This document shows, one piece after another, positions 1 through 10,200 of a stretch of DNA of 64,000 bases. Position 1 is the stretch's first letter, and each line of letters starts with the position of its first letter. A program made the position numbers and the translations under genes. A model generated the notes under the pieces. The model did no database searches and was not told the origin of the DNA. It saw nothing but the letters and a program-made list of their open reading frames with translations. The DNA is from a virus, in the IMG/VR virus record IMGVR_UViG_3300027771_001853, positions 1-64,000 of that record; one strand, given 5' to 3'.

Positions 1-755
1 ACAGGGGGGAGGGGCACCCCATATAGCCGCTAGGGGGCTAATATGGTTCTATAGGTGGGGGTATGTTGGATATGATAGCTCCCTCCCCTCCTTAATTATT
101 ATAGTACCCTACGTCTCATCCTATAGGATTATGTATAGTGTGCATTAGATTTTTTCTTTAAATAATATTATATCCCCCGGGACACCACGCTATCATGTAG
201 TGTAAGACCCGCCCTCCCACAACCTAAAGGTACAACTTTTATTTGACGTGGCCTAATTAAATGTGTGACAATGTGTCGTAGCAGTTATGGAACGTATAAA
301 TTGTTAGTAACTTTTTATAACTCAGCGTGTCTGACACATTGTCAGGGGGAAATTGTTAATAACTTCTAACAAATAGTGGTCTAAAAACTTGACATTGTCA
401 GAATGTCAGTCCATACAGCGGGAGCGGGACAATCCCTTTAAGGGCTTTTACAATTCTTTATCAGTAGTAAGTATCAGTCATTATGACAGAAAACTATCTA
501 CTGTGAATCAGTATAGGGGATTACAAAGTGGTAGGGTGTGGGAGTAAGTGGTAAATAGTGGAATATAGTATCCGATAAAGATAGTCTGTTATGGTACACG
601 TAGTATATAAGTATAGGGCACACGTTAAACCCCTATAGGATTAGTTATAAGCCGCAGTAAATCATATATAAAAGTTTGTAAATGGAAAGGGTAGGAAACC
701 CTCTCAACATAGAGTAGGTAACTCTAAAATGGATGGTTATATAGTGAGGTTTTAA
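1..755. other. Long noncoding region with repeats
   Basis: No convincing coding region is visible on either strand, which is unusual in so dense a genome. The first 60 bases are G-rich with small hairpins (GGGGCACCCC; TAGCC/GGCTA). CCTATAGGATTA occurs at 120-131 and again at 632-643. A cluster of inverted and direct repeats lies at 267-401. It could be a replication origin, a regulatory junction between gene blocks, or a region of structured RNA; the sequence alone does not decide. Confidence 0.6.
267..401. repeat. Iteron-like repeat cluster (GACAATGTGTC family)
   Basis: GACAATGTGTC at 267-277 is the exact reverse complement of GACACATTGTC at 333-343. ACATTGTCAG occurs directly at 336-345 and 392-401. 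TTGTTAGTAACTT (301-313) and TTGTTAATAACTT (353-365) precede the last two copies at similar distances, giving a roughly 52-56 bp repeated unit. Such arrays commonly bind replication or regulatory proteins; that role is inference. Confidence 0.6.
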
Positions 756-813
756 TTAGGGTTTTGTAATAGAGTTTAAATAAGTCATTGCAGAAGAGAG
801 AGTAGAAAACTCT
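688..813. repeat. Three small look-alike hairpins with AGGNA/AGAAA loops
   Basis: Three 15-base perfect 5-bp hairpins share a layout: AGGGT-AGGAA-ACCCT (688-702), AGAGT-AGGTA-ACTCT (711-725) and AGAGT-AGAAA-ACTCT (799-813). The third lies inside the end of the 62-residue gene at 756-944. The similar purine-rich five-base loops suggest repeated protein-binding sites, but short hairpins also arise by chance. Confidence 0.35.
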
Positions 814-944
814 TTAATAGTCCATGTGAATAACCACCACTTAGCAACTACTCTGTACCCATTTATATCACCCTTTACTAGATAGTTCTTCTTAAACATC
901 TTTAATGATATTAACGTTCTGGCTAATTGACTTCCACTATACAT
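756..944 (-). CDS. Small hypothetical protein (62 aa)
   Basis: Not recognised. It is basic and aromatic, with a VVAKWWLFTWTIKEF stretch that looks like beta strands in a small folded protein. It is the last gene of a leftward chain and overlaps the end of the zinc-ribbon gene at 937 by eight bases, which supports its being real. A small hairpin lies near its 3' end. Confidence 0.5.
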   Translation of the reverse strand: MYSGSQLARTLISLKMFKKNYLVKGDINGYRVVAKWWLFTWTIKEFSTLSSAMTYLNSITKP

Positions 945-1158
945 CTTCTATGTTGTTTTGGTGAGGATAATAATCCTTTATGTTATAGGGTCCTTTAATA
1001 ATAAGGTTATCATCTATAGGTTCTTTAACATCTGATAGATGTTGACATATGGAACATTCTGCTAGGGTGACTTCATCCTTTAGTTCTATACCTTCTTCAT
1101 GACCACACTCCTTACAAGGTAGTATATTCACTATACGTATATCATTATGGTTATCCAT
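937..1158 (-). CDS. Small zinc-ribbon protein (73 aa)
   Basis: Two CxxC pairs (CKEC near residue 16 and CSIC near residue 35) predict a zinc ribbon; the C-terminal half is acidic and polar. It lies in a chain of overlapping small leftward genes. Similar small zinc proteins recur in this window (2393, 18449, 23911, 50034). A nucleic-acid or protein-binding role is possible but not shown. Confidence 0.65.
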   Translation of the reverse strand: MDNHNDIRIVNILPCKECGHEEGIELKDEVTLAECSICQHLSDVKEPIDDNLIIKGPYNIKDYYPHQNNIEDV

Positions 1159-1274
1159 TATTCTTTAGTGTTGAAGTGTGCCCATACCATCATTATTATC
1201 ATTAGGAATATCCCTGTGAATAACATCATGTCTACTATTGTGCTTATTGATTCTACTACCCCTGGTTCTTCCAT
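1158..1274 (-). CDS. Small single-span membrane protein (38 aa)
   Basis: A 38-residue reading frame starting MEEPGVVESI has one long hydrophobic segment (MMLFTGIFLMIIMMVW), so it predicts a single-pass membrane peptide. Its stop touches the start of the 73-residue zinc-ribbon gene (TAATG junction) and its start overlaps the end of the gene at 1256, the same packing as its neighbours. Function unknown. Confidence 0.6.
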   Translation of the reverse strand: MEEPGVVESISTIVDMMLFTGIFLMIIMMVWAHFNTKE

Positions 1275-1663
1275 TCTTTCCAGTAATCGAAGTCTTTAAG
1301 TTTCTCTAGGAAACTTCTCTCCACCGTTACGGTAGTGCTATCTTCTTGTTTGTTTACTTGCATATGATTGTATGCAATGATTTCTTCTTGTGTAGGGTAG
1401 TTAGATTCTTTTTCTGGTGTCATGGTAGTTATGTTCTCCATGTCATCCATTATGATATCTTCCTTCCCTATCTTTCCTTTCATCTCTAAATCCATAATTC
1501 TTTTATCGTTAATCTTTTTTTCTTCATCACTTAGTTTAGTTATGAACGAATCCTCACTCTTATAGTATGGATTGTCTGCACCATACTTATTAGAGTTCTC
1601 TTCACCTGCTTCAGTAAAGTATCTTTCTTTGTTCCAGTTGTCACTATTATTCTCTCCCATCAC
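1256..1663 (-). CDS. Acidic hypothetical protein (135 aa)
   Basis: Not recognised. It is highly charged, low in hydrophobic residues and rich in E, D, N and K, so largely helical or disordered. It starts with MM; either methionine could be used. It overlaps small membrane-peptide genes on both sides, as expected for a phage early or accessory gene string. Confidence 0.6.
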   Translation of the reverse strand: MMGENNSDNWNKERYFTEAGEENSNKYGADNPYYKSEDSFITKLSDEEKKINDKRIMDLEMKGKIGKEDIIMDDMENITTMTPEKESNYPTQEEIIAYNHMQVNKQEDSTTVTVERSFLEKLKDFDYWKEWKNQG

Positions 1664-1730
1664 TAAATCCTGTTTTAAATCCGTACCACATTAATATTAT
1701 TAGTAAGCATATCATTATTGCTCCCACCAT
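1647..1730 (-). CDS. Very small membrane peptide (27 aa)
   Basis: A 27-residue frame (MVGAIMICLLIILMWYGFKT...) is almost entirely one transmembrane helix with a short charged tail. It begins 2 bases beyond the stop of the gene at 1732 and overlaps the start of the gene at 1256 by 17 bases. The packing and the strong hydrophobic pattern support it; no function can be assigned. Confidence 0.5.
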   Translation of the reverse strand: MVGAIMICLLIILMWYGFKTGFSDGRE

Positions 1731-1731
1731 A

Positions 1732-1959
1732 CTACCTTATCCCTAGTCTTCTAACTTGTTCTGTAATGTCAGTCATTAGGTTTTTGATTCTGTCTACCTT
1801 CATCTGGTTATCTCTATCGTATTGTACAGTACTGTCGTTATCCACGTAAGAACTTTGTTCTTCTATAGGTGTTTGTTGTATTGCTGATAGTTGATTCTCT
1901 AGTCTTACGTATTCTCTCATTAACCAGTCGTACTTTCTTGCTTTTTCTTCTCCTCTCAT
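1732..1959 (-). CDS. Coiled-coil hypothetical protein (75 aa)
   Basis: The start is placed at 1959 (MRGEEKARKYDWL) rather than at an upstream ATG, because this ATG sits beside the stop of the preceding gene (TAATATG) and the longer form would overlap that gene by 83 bases. The product is charged and helical (REYVRLENQLSAIQQ; MKVDRIKNLMTDITEQVRR) and probably forms a coiled coil. Function unknown. Confidence 0.6.
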   Translation of the reverse strand: MRGEEKARKYDWLMREYVRLENQLSAIQQTPIEEQSSYVDNDSTVQYDRDNQMKVDRIKNLMTDITEQVRRLGIR

Positions 1960-1960
1960 A

Positions 1961-2188
1961 TTATGTTGTTTTAATACTTTGTTTAGGTTTATAGTACTTC
2001 TTCTTCTTTTTTCTTTTATAAGTAGTCTCCTCCTTCTTCTCATTCATAGATTTGAAGGTAGTACTCATTAGTTCTAGGTTTGTTACTCTTATACCCATCT
2101 TTTTCATTCCTTTGTTATTAGAATATAGGTTATATAAAGTAATCGTTGCTACTATTACTACTATAAGTAATATTGTTGTTTCTATCAT
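1961..2188 (-). CDS. Membrane-anchored basic protein (75 aa)
   Basis: An N-terminal transmembrane helix (residues 4-19, ILLIVVIVATITLYNL) is followed by a strongly basic tail rich in lysine (KRKKKKKYYKPK). The gene overlaps the upstream gene by four bases (ATGA). A membrane anchor with a cationic cytoplasmic tail could bind nucleic acid or acidic partners; this is inference. Confidence 0.6.
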   Translation of the reverse strand: MIETTILLIVVIVATITLYNLYSNNKGMKKMGIRVTNLELMSTTFKSMNEKKEETTYKRKKKKKYYKPKQSIKTT

Positions 2189-2373
2189 TTTTCTTTGTTT
2201 TTTATTTTATTTATTGAGATTAGTATTTCTTCCCATAATATTATTGTTAATACCACTAACATGATTGGACAGAAGACTATTAACGTTATTATAGTTTCGA
2301 AGAACCCTAACATTAGTATTCCTGTTATTACTACTGCTTTATTTGTTAAAAACCTCTTCATTAACCTCATCAT
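2185..2373 (-). CDS. Two-span membrane protein (62 aa)
   Basis: Two adjacent hydrophobic helices (about residues 12-27 and 28-50) with a short basic N-terminus and lysine-rich C-terminus fit a small hairpin membrane protein. The topology would also fit a holin-like protein, but no family motif was recognised. It shares a four-base overlap with the next gene downstream. Confidence 0.55.
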   Translation of the reverse strand: MMRLMKRFLTNKAVVITGILMLGFFETIITLIVFCPIMLVVLTIILWEEILISINKIKNKEK

Positions 2374-2392
2374 TAACCATCTTAAACCTAAG

Positions 2393-2620
2393 TTAGTCTC
2401 TTATTATGTTCTGCCTTCTTATTTCTCGTTTTCTTTTTATTCTCATTCTGAACTCCTTAGCGTCCTCTTCACTCATTGTTATTCTTTCATCACACTCATT
2501 ACAGAACTTAACTGTTAGAACTGTATCTGAAACATAGTCCGTACAATAGTTTACTTGTTTATCACATTTTGAACAGTATGTTGTTTTATCGTCTTTCATT
2601 TTAAAAATCTTCGTAGTCAT
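2393..2620 (-). CDS. Small zinc-ribbon protein (75 aa)
   Basis: CSKC (near residue 16) and CNEC (near residue 37) with further cysteine form a zinc-ribbon pattern, followed by an arginine/lysine-rich tail (RMRIKRKREIRRQN). The basic tail suggests nucleic-acid contact. It is one of several small zinc proteins in the window. Confidence 0.65.
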   Translation of the reverse strand: MTTKIFKMKDDKTTYCSKCDKQVNYCTDYVSDTVLTVKFCNECDERITMSEEDAKEFRMRIKRKREIRRQNIIRD

Positions 2621-2696
2621 CTGGGACTTGTTTAATGATATGATTTTTTACAAACTTAGTCCACCATACCTTTAATTTATTATATATTCCCCTCAT
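2601..2696 (-). CDS. Very small hypothetical protein (31 aa)
   Basis: A 31-residue frame (MRGIYNKLKVWWTKF...PDDYEDF) is amphipathic and basic with an acidic end. It overlaps the start of the zinc-ribbon gene at 2393 by 20 bases, matching the packing of the cluster. No family recognised. Confidence 0.4.
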   Translation of the reverse strand: MRGIYNKLKVWWTKFVKNHIIKQVPDDYEDF

Positions 2697-2711
2697 ATTA
2701 TTTTATTATGT

Positions 2712-2787
2712 ATGACCGGGGTTTCGTAATTCGACCCGAACCTCGTAAGAGTGAAGGGAAGGGTCGAGTTATGTGAACCATGGTCAT
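2712..2787 (-). ncRNA. Candidate structured RNA: 76-nt rod-like hairpin
   Basis: Three colinear stems close one rod: ATGACC/GGTCAT (2712-2717 with 2782-2787), GGTTT/GAACC (2720-2724 with 2775-2779) and a 10-bp stem with one wobble (2728-2737 with 2761-2770). The 23-base apical loop contains its own CTC-GTAA-GAG mini-hairpin. It lies in the otherwise empty 2697-2877 gap, downstream of the lysin gene. Strand is assigned by the direction of the neighbours. Confidence 0.55.
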
Positions 2788-2861
2788 TCCCATAAATGAA
2801 TAGTAATAAAACCTGAGTAGAAAGATAGTCTATTTGGGGATTACCGTAAAAATAAAACCTC

Positions 2862-2874
2862 CACACTACGTGTG
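2862..2874 (-). terminator. Possible terminator after the lysin gene
   Basis: CACAC-TAC-GTGTG forms a 5-bp hairpin right after the stop codon at 2878. On the minus strand a T-rich tract (GGTTTTATTTTT) follows after a short spacer. The spacing is not ideal, so it may be weak or incidental. Confidence 0.35.
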
Positions 2875-2877
2875 ATA

Positions 2878-4254
2878 TTAGACTTTTCTATCGTTTCTAT
2901 CCTTAATATTTCGTTTGGAGTAGAACTTGTTGTAGAGTTTCCGAGCTTGGTTGGCTCTCTTATTACGTTTCCTTGGGTTGTTGGATGATGATGGTCTCTC
3001 GAAATTAACCATGAAGGATATAGCAGCGTTTTCTGGGGTGTCAGTATCTAATAGTTTCCTATATGCTTTGTTCTCCTTGTTTTGTAGTTCGTACCACAGA
3101 TATTCTAATTGAGCTGTTGGGTCGGTCACAGTTAACTTCTTATCTCGGGCAAATTGATTTAATCTTAATAGTCTAGATTTATGCCATTGTGCTAACCCCA
3201 TAGATGTCCCACCGTCACCTATAACTCCTGTCTGCCAAGTACCGGCAGACTCCGTTTTAATGTTACCGGCAATACCGGCGGCTTGTGGTGATGTTAAACC
3301 CTTTCCTACAAAGAACTCTATAATTGTATTAGGGTTAACCTTAACTGAACCAGGGTAAAATTTACCACTTAAAGGTAGTACAAAATTAGCGTTTGGGTCT
3401 ACAAGTCCTTGATTCTCAGCGTTTTTAACAGCAGTAGGGTCATTTTCCTGTGGTTTCTTATTCACATTAACTTTATCCTTCATGGCCTTTAACATTTCAG
3501 TTGTGATTACCTCACCAGTATCCGATGGGAAATAATCTCTTTGGAACGCGTTAACCGCTGCTAGTGTTTCAGGACCATATTTACCATCTATACCGAACTC
3601 AGGTAAAATATAATTTCGGGCAATTAAGTCTGTCTGCATTTCTTCTACTTGGCCCTCCATTTCTGTAGGTCCGGAACCACCAGTACATTTACTACCACAC
3701 CCATCCCATAATATAATGGTCCCTTCGTCTCTTTTTACATCTGGTTCATCAACCACACTAGAACTTTCTATATGATGTTCAGGGTCCACCCATTTATTCT
3801 TATACTTTAATCCGAAATGTAAGTGAGCACCTAATGAATTACCAGAACCAGTTTTACCTCTATCACCACCTGTAACACCTATAAGTTGCCCTTTAGTGAC
3901 TTTTTCATTCTTATTAACTTTGATTTGACTCATATGACAATAAGAACTTTTATAACCATTATTATGTTTAATAATTATCATACCACCACAAGCACCACTA
4001 TCTCTATTAATTTTACTAACAGTACCATCTGCTATAGCGAATGCTTGGGTGTAGTCCGCTTTATAATCTGTACCATTATGTGCTCTACATTTTTGACCAC
4101 TTAGACATCGTTTAGGGGAAAACTTACTATTAACACTAAGGCCACCCTTTAATGGAGCACCTAAAACCGCTTCAGATAAAACCTTGATTTTCTTGGGTTT
4201 AAGACTTTCTATTAGAATTTCTAATTGCTCACTACTGATTATTACATTTCCCAT
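2878..4254 (-). CDS. Virion lysin: M23 peptidase + peptidoglycan-binding + tail lysozyme
   Basis: A 458-residue modular murein hydrolase. Residues about 50-160 form an M23 (LytM-like) metallopeptidase with the HNGTDY region and the HLHFG motif. Residues about 195-265 resemble a peptidoglycan-binding helical domain (GIDGKYGPETLAAVNAFQ). Residues about 310-440 resemble a phage tail lysozyme (NIKTESAGTW; GGTSMGLAQWH). Near residue 23 the segment KIKVLSEAVLG matches the [I/L]-x-E leader cleavage pattern found on many proteins here, so the first part may be removed in the prohead. It starts four bases after the giant gene ends, so the two are probably co-transcribed. Likely role: local cell-wall digestion on entry. 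Confidence 0.85.
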   Translation of the reverse strand: MGNVIISSEQLEILIESLKPKKIKVLSEAVLGAPLKGGLSVNSKFSPKRCLSGQKCRAHNGTDYKADYTQAFAIADGTVSKINRDSGACGGMIIIKHNNGYKSSYCHMSQIKVNKNEKVTKGQLIGVTGGDRGKTGSGNSLGAHLHFGLKYKNKWVDPEHHIESSSVVDEPDVKRDEGTIILWDGCGSKCTGGSGPTEMEGQVEEMQTDLIARNYILPEFGIDGKYGPETLAAVNAFQRDYFPSDTGEVITTEMLKAMKDKVNVNKKPQENDPTAVKNAENQGLVDPNANFVLPLSGKFYPGSVKVNPNTIIEFFVGKGLTSPQAAGIAGNIKTESAGTWQTGVIGDGGTSMGLAQWHKSRLLRLNQFARDKKLTVTDPTAQLEYLWYELQNKENKAYRKLLDTDTPENAAISFMVNFERPSSSNNPRKRNKRANQARKLYNKFYSKRNIKDRNDRKV

Positions 4255-4257
4255 ATA

Positions 4258-7200
4258 TTATAAGTATTCAAGTCCGTACCTTCCCACCCCTTGGTACCAC
4301 TTATCCGGTGGTATCATCTCCTTTAATTCTGAATTATCAGCATTTACGTAAGTTTCTAAATCATCCGTCTTGATTCTTCTATTTACGGTCCATTGTTTTA
4401 CAGAACTGTCCGTTTCTACTTCAGTAAACTTAGGGTCTGGACGGTCTACATCATCATCTTCCTTACCAACTGGTTCGTCACTTATTTGCATAGAAATTTT
4501 AATCAGTGTATCATCAGTTTTACCATCATAATCCATAATATTTATCTGGTTTTTCCCCACTTTATCCACAAAAAACACATTACCTCCAGATAAAACGTCC
4601 TCCAATCCAAAATCGGGTTCCCTCGCCTGTCCGTTTCTACGCTTAAACCCTAACCTTTTAAGAATCTCCATAAACTTTATATTGTTATTTTTTCCCCTTC
4701 TTAGTGAATCCTCATCTTCTAATTCATGAAGTAACCAATTATTCATTAATGTGTTAATTTCTTCACCCACATCATCTTCATAACCATAACCATCATAATA
4801 AATGTCAGATAGATTACTCTCAATTTCATTCCAAGGTTCCTTTAACATCTCTGAGAAGTTAGTGACCCCAAACATTTTAATAATCCATAATAGTTGGAGC
4901 CAACTAAGTTTTACAATTGTTTTATCCATATAAAAATCATCCTCAAATAAAAGTTCATCTGAAATGTGTTTGGACATCTCACTTGCTCTATGAGCCCCTA
5001 TACCATACCCTAATGCACTTATTATATCATTTAACACTTCAGTGACATCACCACCACCTATACGTTTCATTGGGTCTAGGATATCACCTTCGCCAGCATC
5101 CCTACTATTTTGTTGTATATATTCCTCATTTCCAGTTAACTCCATTACTTTATTCCAGTTAGCCAACGTATCTTTACTCCAATGTACAGCCGTATAATCA
5201 ACTTCAGTTTCTTCAACATCTTCATAGGGATGGTCGTACGTATTAGTGTCCCTACCAACCTCATAGAAATATAAATCATCGTCCGTTAACAATAACACGT
5301 CCTCCACATACCTATTCTTATCCATACGTATTTCCACACCATTATCCGTTATGTGTATTTGGTCCAATGAAGAAGAATACCCGTATGGGTTGGGTTCGTT
5401 ATCATATGATATAGTGGTGTCTTCACCCGTAAAATCTTCTAATGTATCATAGATATCCTCTTGGTTAGTTACACCTCTTTTTTCCTCATTCACCATAATA
5501 CCGTAGATTGATTTAAGAAAAGTGTCATTGGAAGATTTGTCACTATTTGATGTGGTATTGTTGGTACTGTTCATAAAGCCCTTTATATCCTCACTAGTCC
5601 TTATCATGTTAAATTTAATTTTCTCCCTCTCATCAAATTCTACATTAAAAAACTTGGCTAGTTCTGGTTTATCACTTAGATACCTTTTAAACTCTACCTT
5701 CTCTAAATACTTTAGACTATTCCCCAGCTTTTCGTAGAACGAATAAAAAGGTTTATCACGTAGAAACGGCACTTTTCCCTGATGGTGCATAATGTGAGTC
5801 TTTCTTCTATACCCCTCCTGTTCTTCTGTAATATATATTGTCCCTGTATTTAACAATTTTTTAATAAAATGGTCACCCAATCCTCCACAAACCGACTCAG
5901 AAATTAACGAACAAAAAGATTCTTTATTTAATGGTACCACAACTTTAACTTTACCATTATCGAACATAGTCCTAACCTTAATATTCTTATTTTCGATTTG
6001 TTCATTTAATTGTGGTTCCTTAAAAGTCATCCTACTATTCACCCAATCAGTTAAAATGTTAACCATTAAATCAGCTTCTTCTTGTGGTACTCCACGTTCT
6101 ACCATACCAGGAATTGTTTGGTATAGGACTTCTATCGGCACAAACCCTTCATGGTCGTAAGAATACAATTGCATCTTACCACCATCATAATCTAATTCAC
6201 CTTCTGGGTGTGGATATATACCAAAACTATTATCCAGTGCATCAAATAGTTGTGTGGTTAAGTCTATATTTTTTTTATCTTCTGGTTTGTCATACTGTTC
6301 TTGTAATTGTGAGTATATTTCAGGAAATAACTTACCATAGCTCTTAACCAACCTTCCCGCTAAACTATTAGCTTCATCTTCTATGGGTCCACCTATTTCT
6401 GGATGTGGTTTATCTATTAACCCATCTTCTTTTTGTTTATGGTGGACTAACTCATGAGCAATACTTCTTAATATATCAGCTAATTGTCTTTGGTACCCTC
6501 TAACCTTAACTATTTCTTTTTTATTATTATAGTAACCTGTAGTATATTCGGATGTTGGTTCTACCTCTACTTTAATTGGTGGTGAATTTTTAATCCCTAA
6601 TTCATTCTTAACAAAATCCACAAAATCATTATATCGTGCTTCACTATAAGGGTGGGTGGTATCTATAATATCTATTTGGGATTCACTTAATTCTAATTCC
6701 TCTTGTGTTTGGTATACGTAATCATAAAGTTCATCACCTAATAATTTCCCAAATGCTGAATCACTAGGGTAGTGAACTTTTGCCATGTTACGACTGTACG
6801 CGATATCCTCACCTATTTGTTTAAGTTCATTACCATACTCAGGGTATAAATCTGATAGGTACCTACCTATGAATCTACCTTGAGTAGCGTGACCAGAAGG
6901 GTATGACGGTGTAGAAGCACTCTGTAATGTTTCACTATCTAACGTTAACCCTTTTGCGTTTGCTATTTGCCATGGTCTTGGTCGATTATAGTGGTATTTT
7001 AATTTAAGAACTATAGCTCTCACTCCATTCATTACCTCCTTTATTTCATTAGTTGGGTACTCTAATTGTTTAGAGTTTAGGAAAATTTTAAAGTGTTTGT
7101 CCACATTATCAGCACTCTCAACCAACTCACTATCCACTTTTATGGTATCTAAATAATCTAGTTCTTCCTCAGTCGTATCTGATTCATTTTGTGGTGGTGG

Positions 7201-10200
7201 AATGTTTTTAAAATTATTTATAGGGAACCCGTTTAAACTACCTAAATCCTTACCCATTCTTCTTTTATGTTTATCTTTAGGTTCGTCCCTGAATACTAAA
7301 TCGTTAAGTGATTCATTTAATTCTCCTCTTAAAAATCCTTTTCTTAGTATCCATTGGTCCGCACGGCCAGACTGGGGAAAGGTTTGTGGGGAACTATCTT
7401 TAGGAAAAATATACAGTGGTTTCGCACGTCCTCCACCTGCTAACATAGCACCTGTACGTTGTTCGTCGGTTATGCCCAGAGGTTCAATTTGGTAATAAGG
7501 GTTATCGTAATCAGGACGGTTATCTCTTCTGTTGGGGTCGGAAGCGTTATGATTATACTTAATCCCTACAACCACATAAGGTTTATATAATTCTGGTGCC
7601 CCGAAATCATGAATCCCTTCAGTAGAGACTACTATTATCTCATCACCAACCATTAAATCTGGATTTAAGTTAGATTCTTTATGTTCAGTAATAGCTTGTG
7701 GTGGTTCAGCATAAATCCATGTATCACCTTGGTATAAACGTTTAGGTGAACTATGAATGTTATAACCAGGTTTAAGTGGTTCTGCAGGTTCTAAATAATA
7801 ATATCTTCGGTAGTCTACGTGGAGTTCATTTGTATAGTGGCTATCAGCTATTTCAATTACTCTATAAACACCAAATCTTTCTGGTATACTTTCATCTCTG
7901 CCAATACTCCTATCTTCAACATCAATTACCCTTATAATGTCATCTACTTCTAACTCAGGATTTAATTTAGTTTCTTTATGTTCTTTGATGGTTTTACCCA
8001 CTTTAATCCATGTATCTTCTTGGTACATTCTTTTTATATGCCTCAGGTAGTCACACTTCATCAGCTCTTCACAGTTAACATCTAGTGGTACTAAATCATA
8101 TGTATCAGTACCATCACCATTTCCAGACCATTTTTCATTCATCACCTCCTCTACTTTATACTTTCCCCATTTGTCCGGCATCCATTCAGATGCCATACCA
8201 ATATCAATTACTCTTATAACATCACCTACCTCTAACTTAGGATTTAACTCTGGTTGATTATGTTCACTAAGTGTTAATCTATCCACACCGTTAGCTCTTG
8301 GGGTATTGGTGAGAATCCATTCGTATATCCAAGGGTATAATAGTTTTTCATAACCCTCATAATCTCCGTACCCACTGTCCAAACTTTCTTCATATTCATC
8401 TAATTTGTCTTCTGGAACTAATGTATACCTCCACCTCCACTTTGATTTATGTCCGTTAGATTCTTTATCTACAACAGTATATGGTGTATATTTTGCTGGT
8501 CTCATCTGTTCACTAGGGACATTATATGTTGTTGTGCCATTTTCCCTCTCTCTATCTACATCCACTATGAGTATAGTATCACCATATGTTAATTCAGGAC
8601 TTAACCCTGGTTGTTCGTCGGTTTGTTCGTCCATGTTTCTTCTATTGCCATCATAATATTTGCTTGATTCATTCCCAAGTCCTTCGTCGAATTTACCTGG
8701 TTCACTAAACACAATATGGTCTAAAGTTAAATCCACTGGTAGACCTATTAACACAGAACGTAAATCTTCTTCAATCTCTTCGTATACGTAATTAAGTTGC
8801 TCTTCATATCCATCTTCTCCTAATTCACTTATCTCCCATAAAGATATATCTTGGACGGTACCATCTGGAAAACTTACTGGTAATTCTGTATCCCCATTAA
8901 CTACCACATTCACACTTACATCACCGTTATTGTAGTTGAATATATCACTTACAATATATTCGTATTGCCATTGGTCTTGTAACCCTTCTAATCTATCTTT
9001 TACAATGTTACTTAATTCTTCGTCCCCATAATACTCTTTTAGGTTATCCCAAACCACAGACCTCTCCTCTAAGTTACCCATATTAATCCCCAATAACTTT
9101 AACTTATTCTTGTCTAGTGTTGGCCCCATCTTTCTCCAGAAGTTGAATAGTAGGTCTTGTGTTTTTTTAGGGTCGTTTTGTATAATTTTAGATATTTCCT
9201 CTTCATTTAGTGATGAACCTAATTCATTTAATTCATCATTACTTACTTGACTCAGTCTACCTTCATCGATACCGTACAATTTGAAATAATCATTAAAAAG
9301 TGTCTCGTTTATTTTAAATCTTAAAGCACTTCTATCTAATTCTGACGTTAACCACGCTATTTCACCATTATAAGTGTACTCTGGACTATCCCCTGCATCA
9401 GCAATATCTGTCCAAACTAAATCATAGTCAATTACTGTTATATTTTTCTTCCATAAACTTTTAGAGAATTCCCTCTCATATATGTAAGGGTTAACAATTG
9501 TGAATGTTATCTCCGTTCTAACAATATGTTCCCTACCTAATGTATTCCAGGTTGACCTGTCCATACCACTATCGACGTGTTTAAGACTACCCACATCTAA
9601 CATAACTGGTATTACGTGTGTTGTCCCATCCACAAAACTTGCAAGTCTTTTATGTTTGACCTCCTTACCGGAGAGTTGTGACTCTTGGTTTATAATCTTT
9701 TCTTTCCAATCTTGATTGTGATATGTACGAAACCTTCTAGACTCTTTTAACTCTTTTTCTTCTACCCCTTGTTTAATAGGTAAAGGTGGGTCCAATAAAA
9801 ACTTTTGGTTAAGGTAGTTTCTTAATAGGTTTTCTACGAACCAATCTGGAACTGGTCTACTATCTGGTTCATTCGATGCAACATCCGAGACATATCGGGC
9901 AAATTTAAGTTTATATTTATCCCTAATCATTTGTAAAAGACCATCAGAAATGAAGAATACTTTACCTAATGGGTCATCACCAATAGCGACATCTGGAATA
10001 TAATCTCCTTCTGCAATATCCATCGCCTTTAGTACAACTTTACCCCACCAGGATTTATAACCTTTAGTATCTTTAAGTGCTGGTGTGATTATCTTATTAA
10101 TTGCTCTAGTCGCGGTAACACCAACAGCCGCTAATAATATTTGTGGTATAAAAAATGGTACAATTCTCCAAATAGTTTTAAATAACCCTCTTCCCATATC

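Noticed and set aside
509-643. T7-like single-subunit polymerase promoters, from repeated TATAGG/TATAGGG
   Set aside because: The longer promoter core is not conserved among the copies, and no phage RNA polymerase gene is seen in the window.
2712-2787. A tRNA gene, because the element is 76 nt with a 6-bp closing stem
   Set aside because: The stems are colinear in one rod rather than a cloverleaf, and no T-loop or anticodon arm appears at the right distance on either strand.
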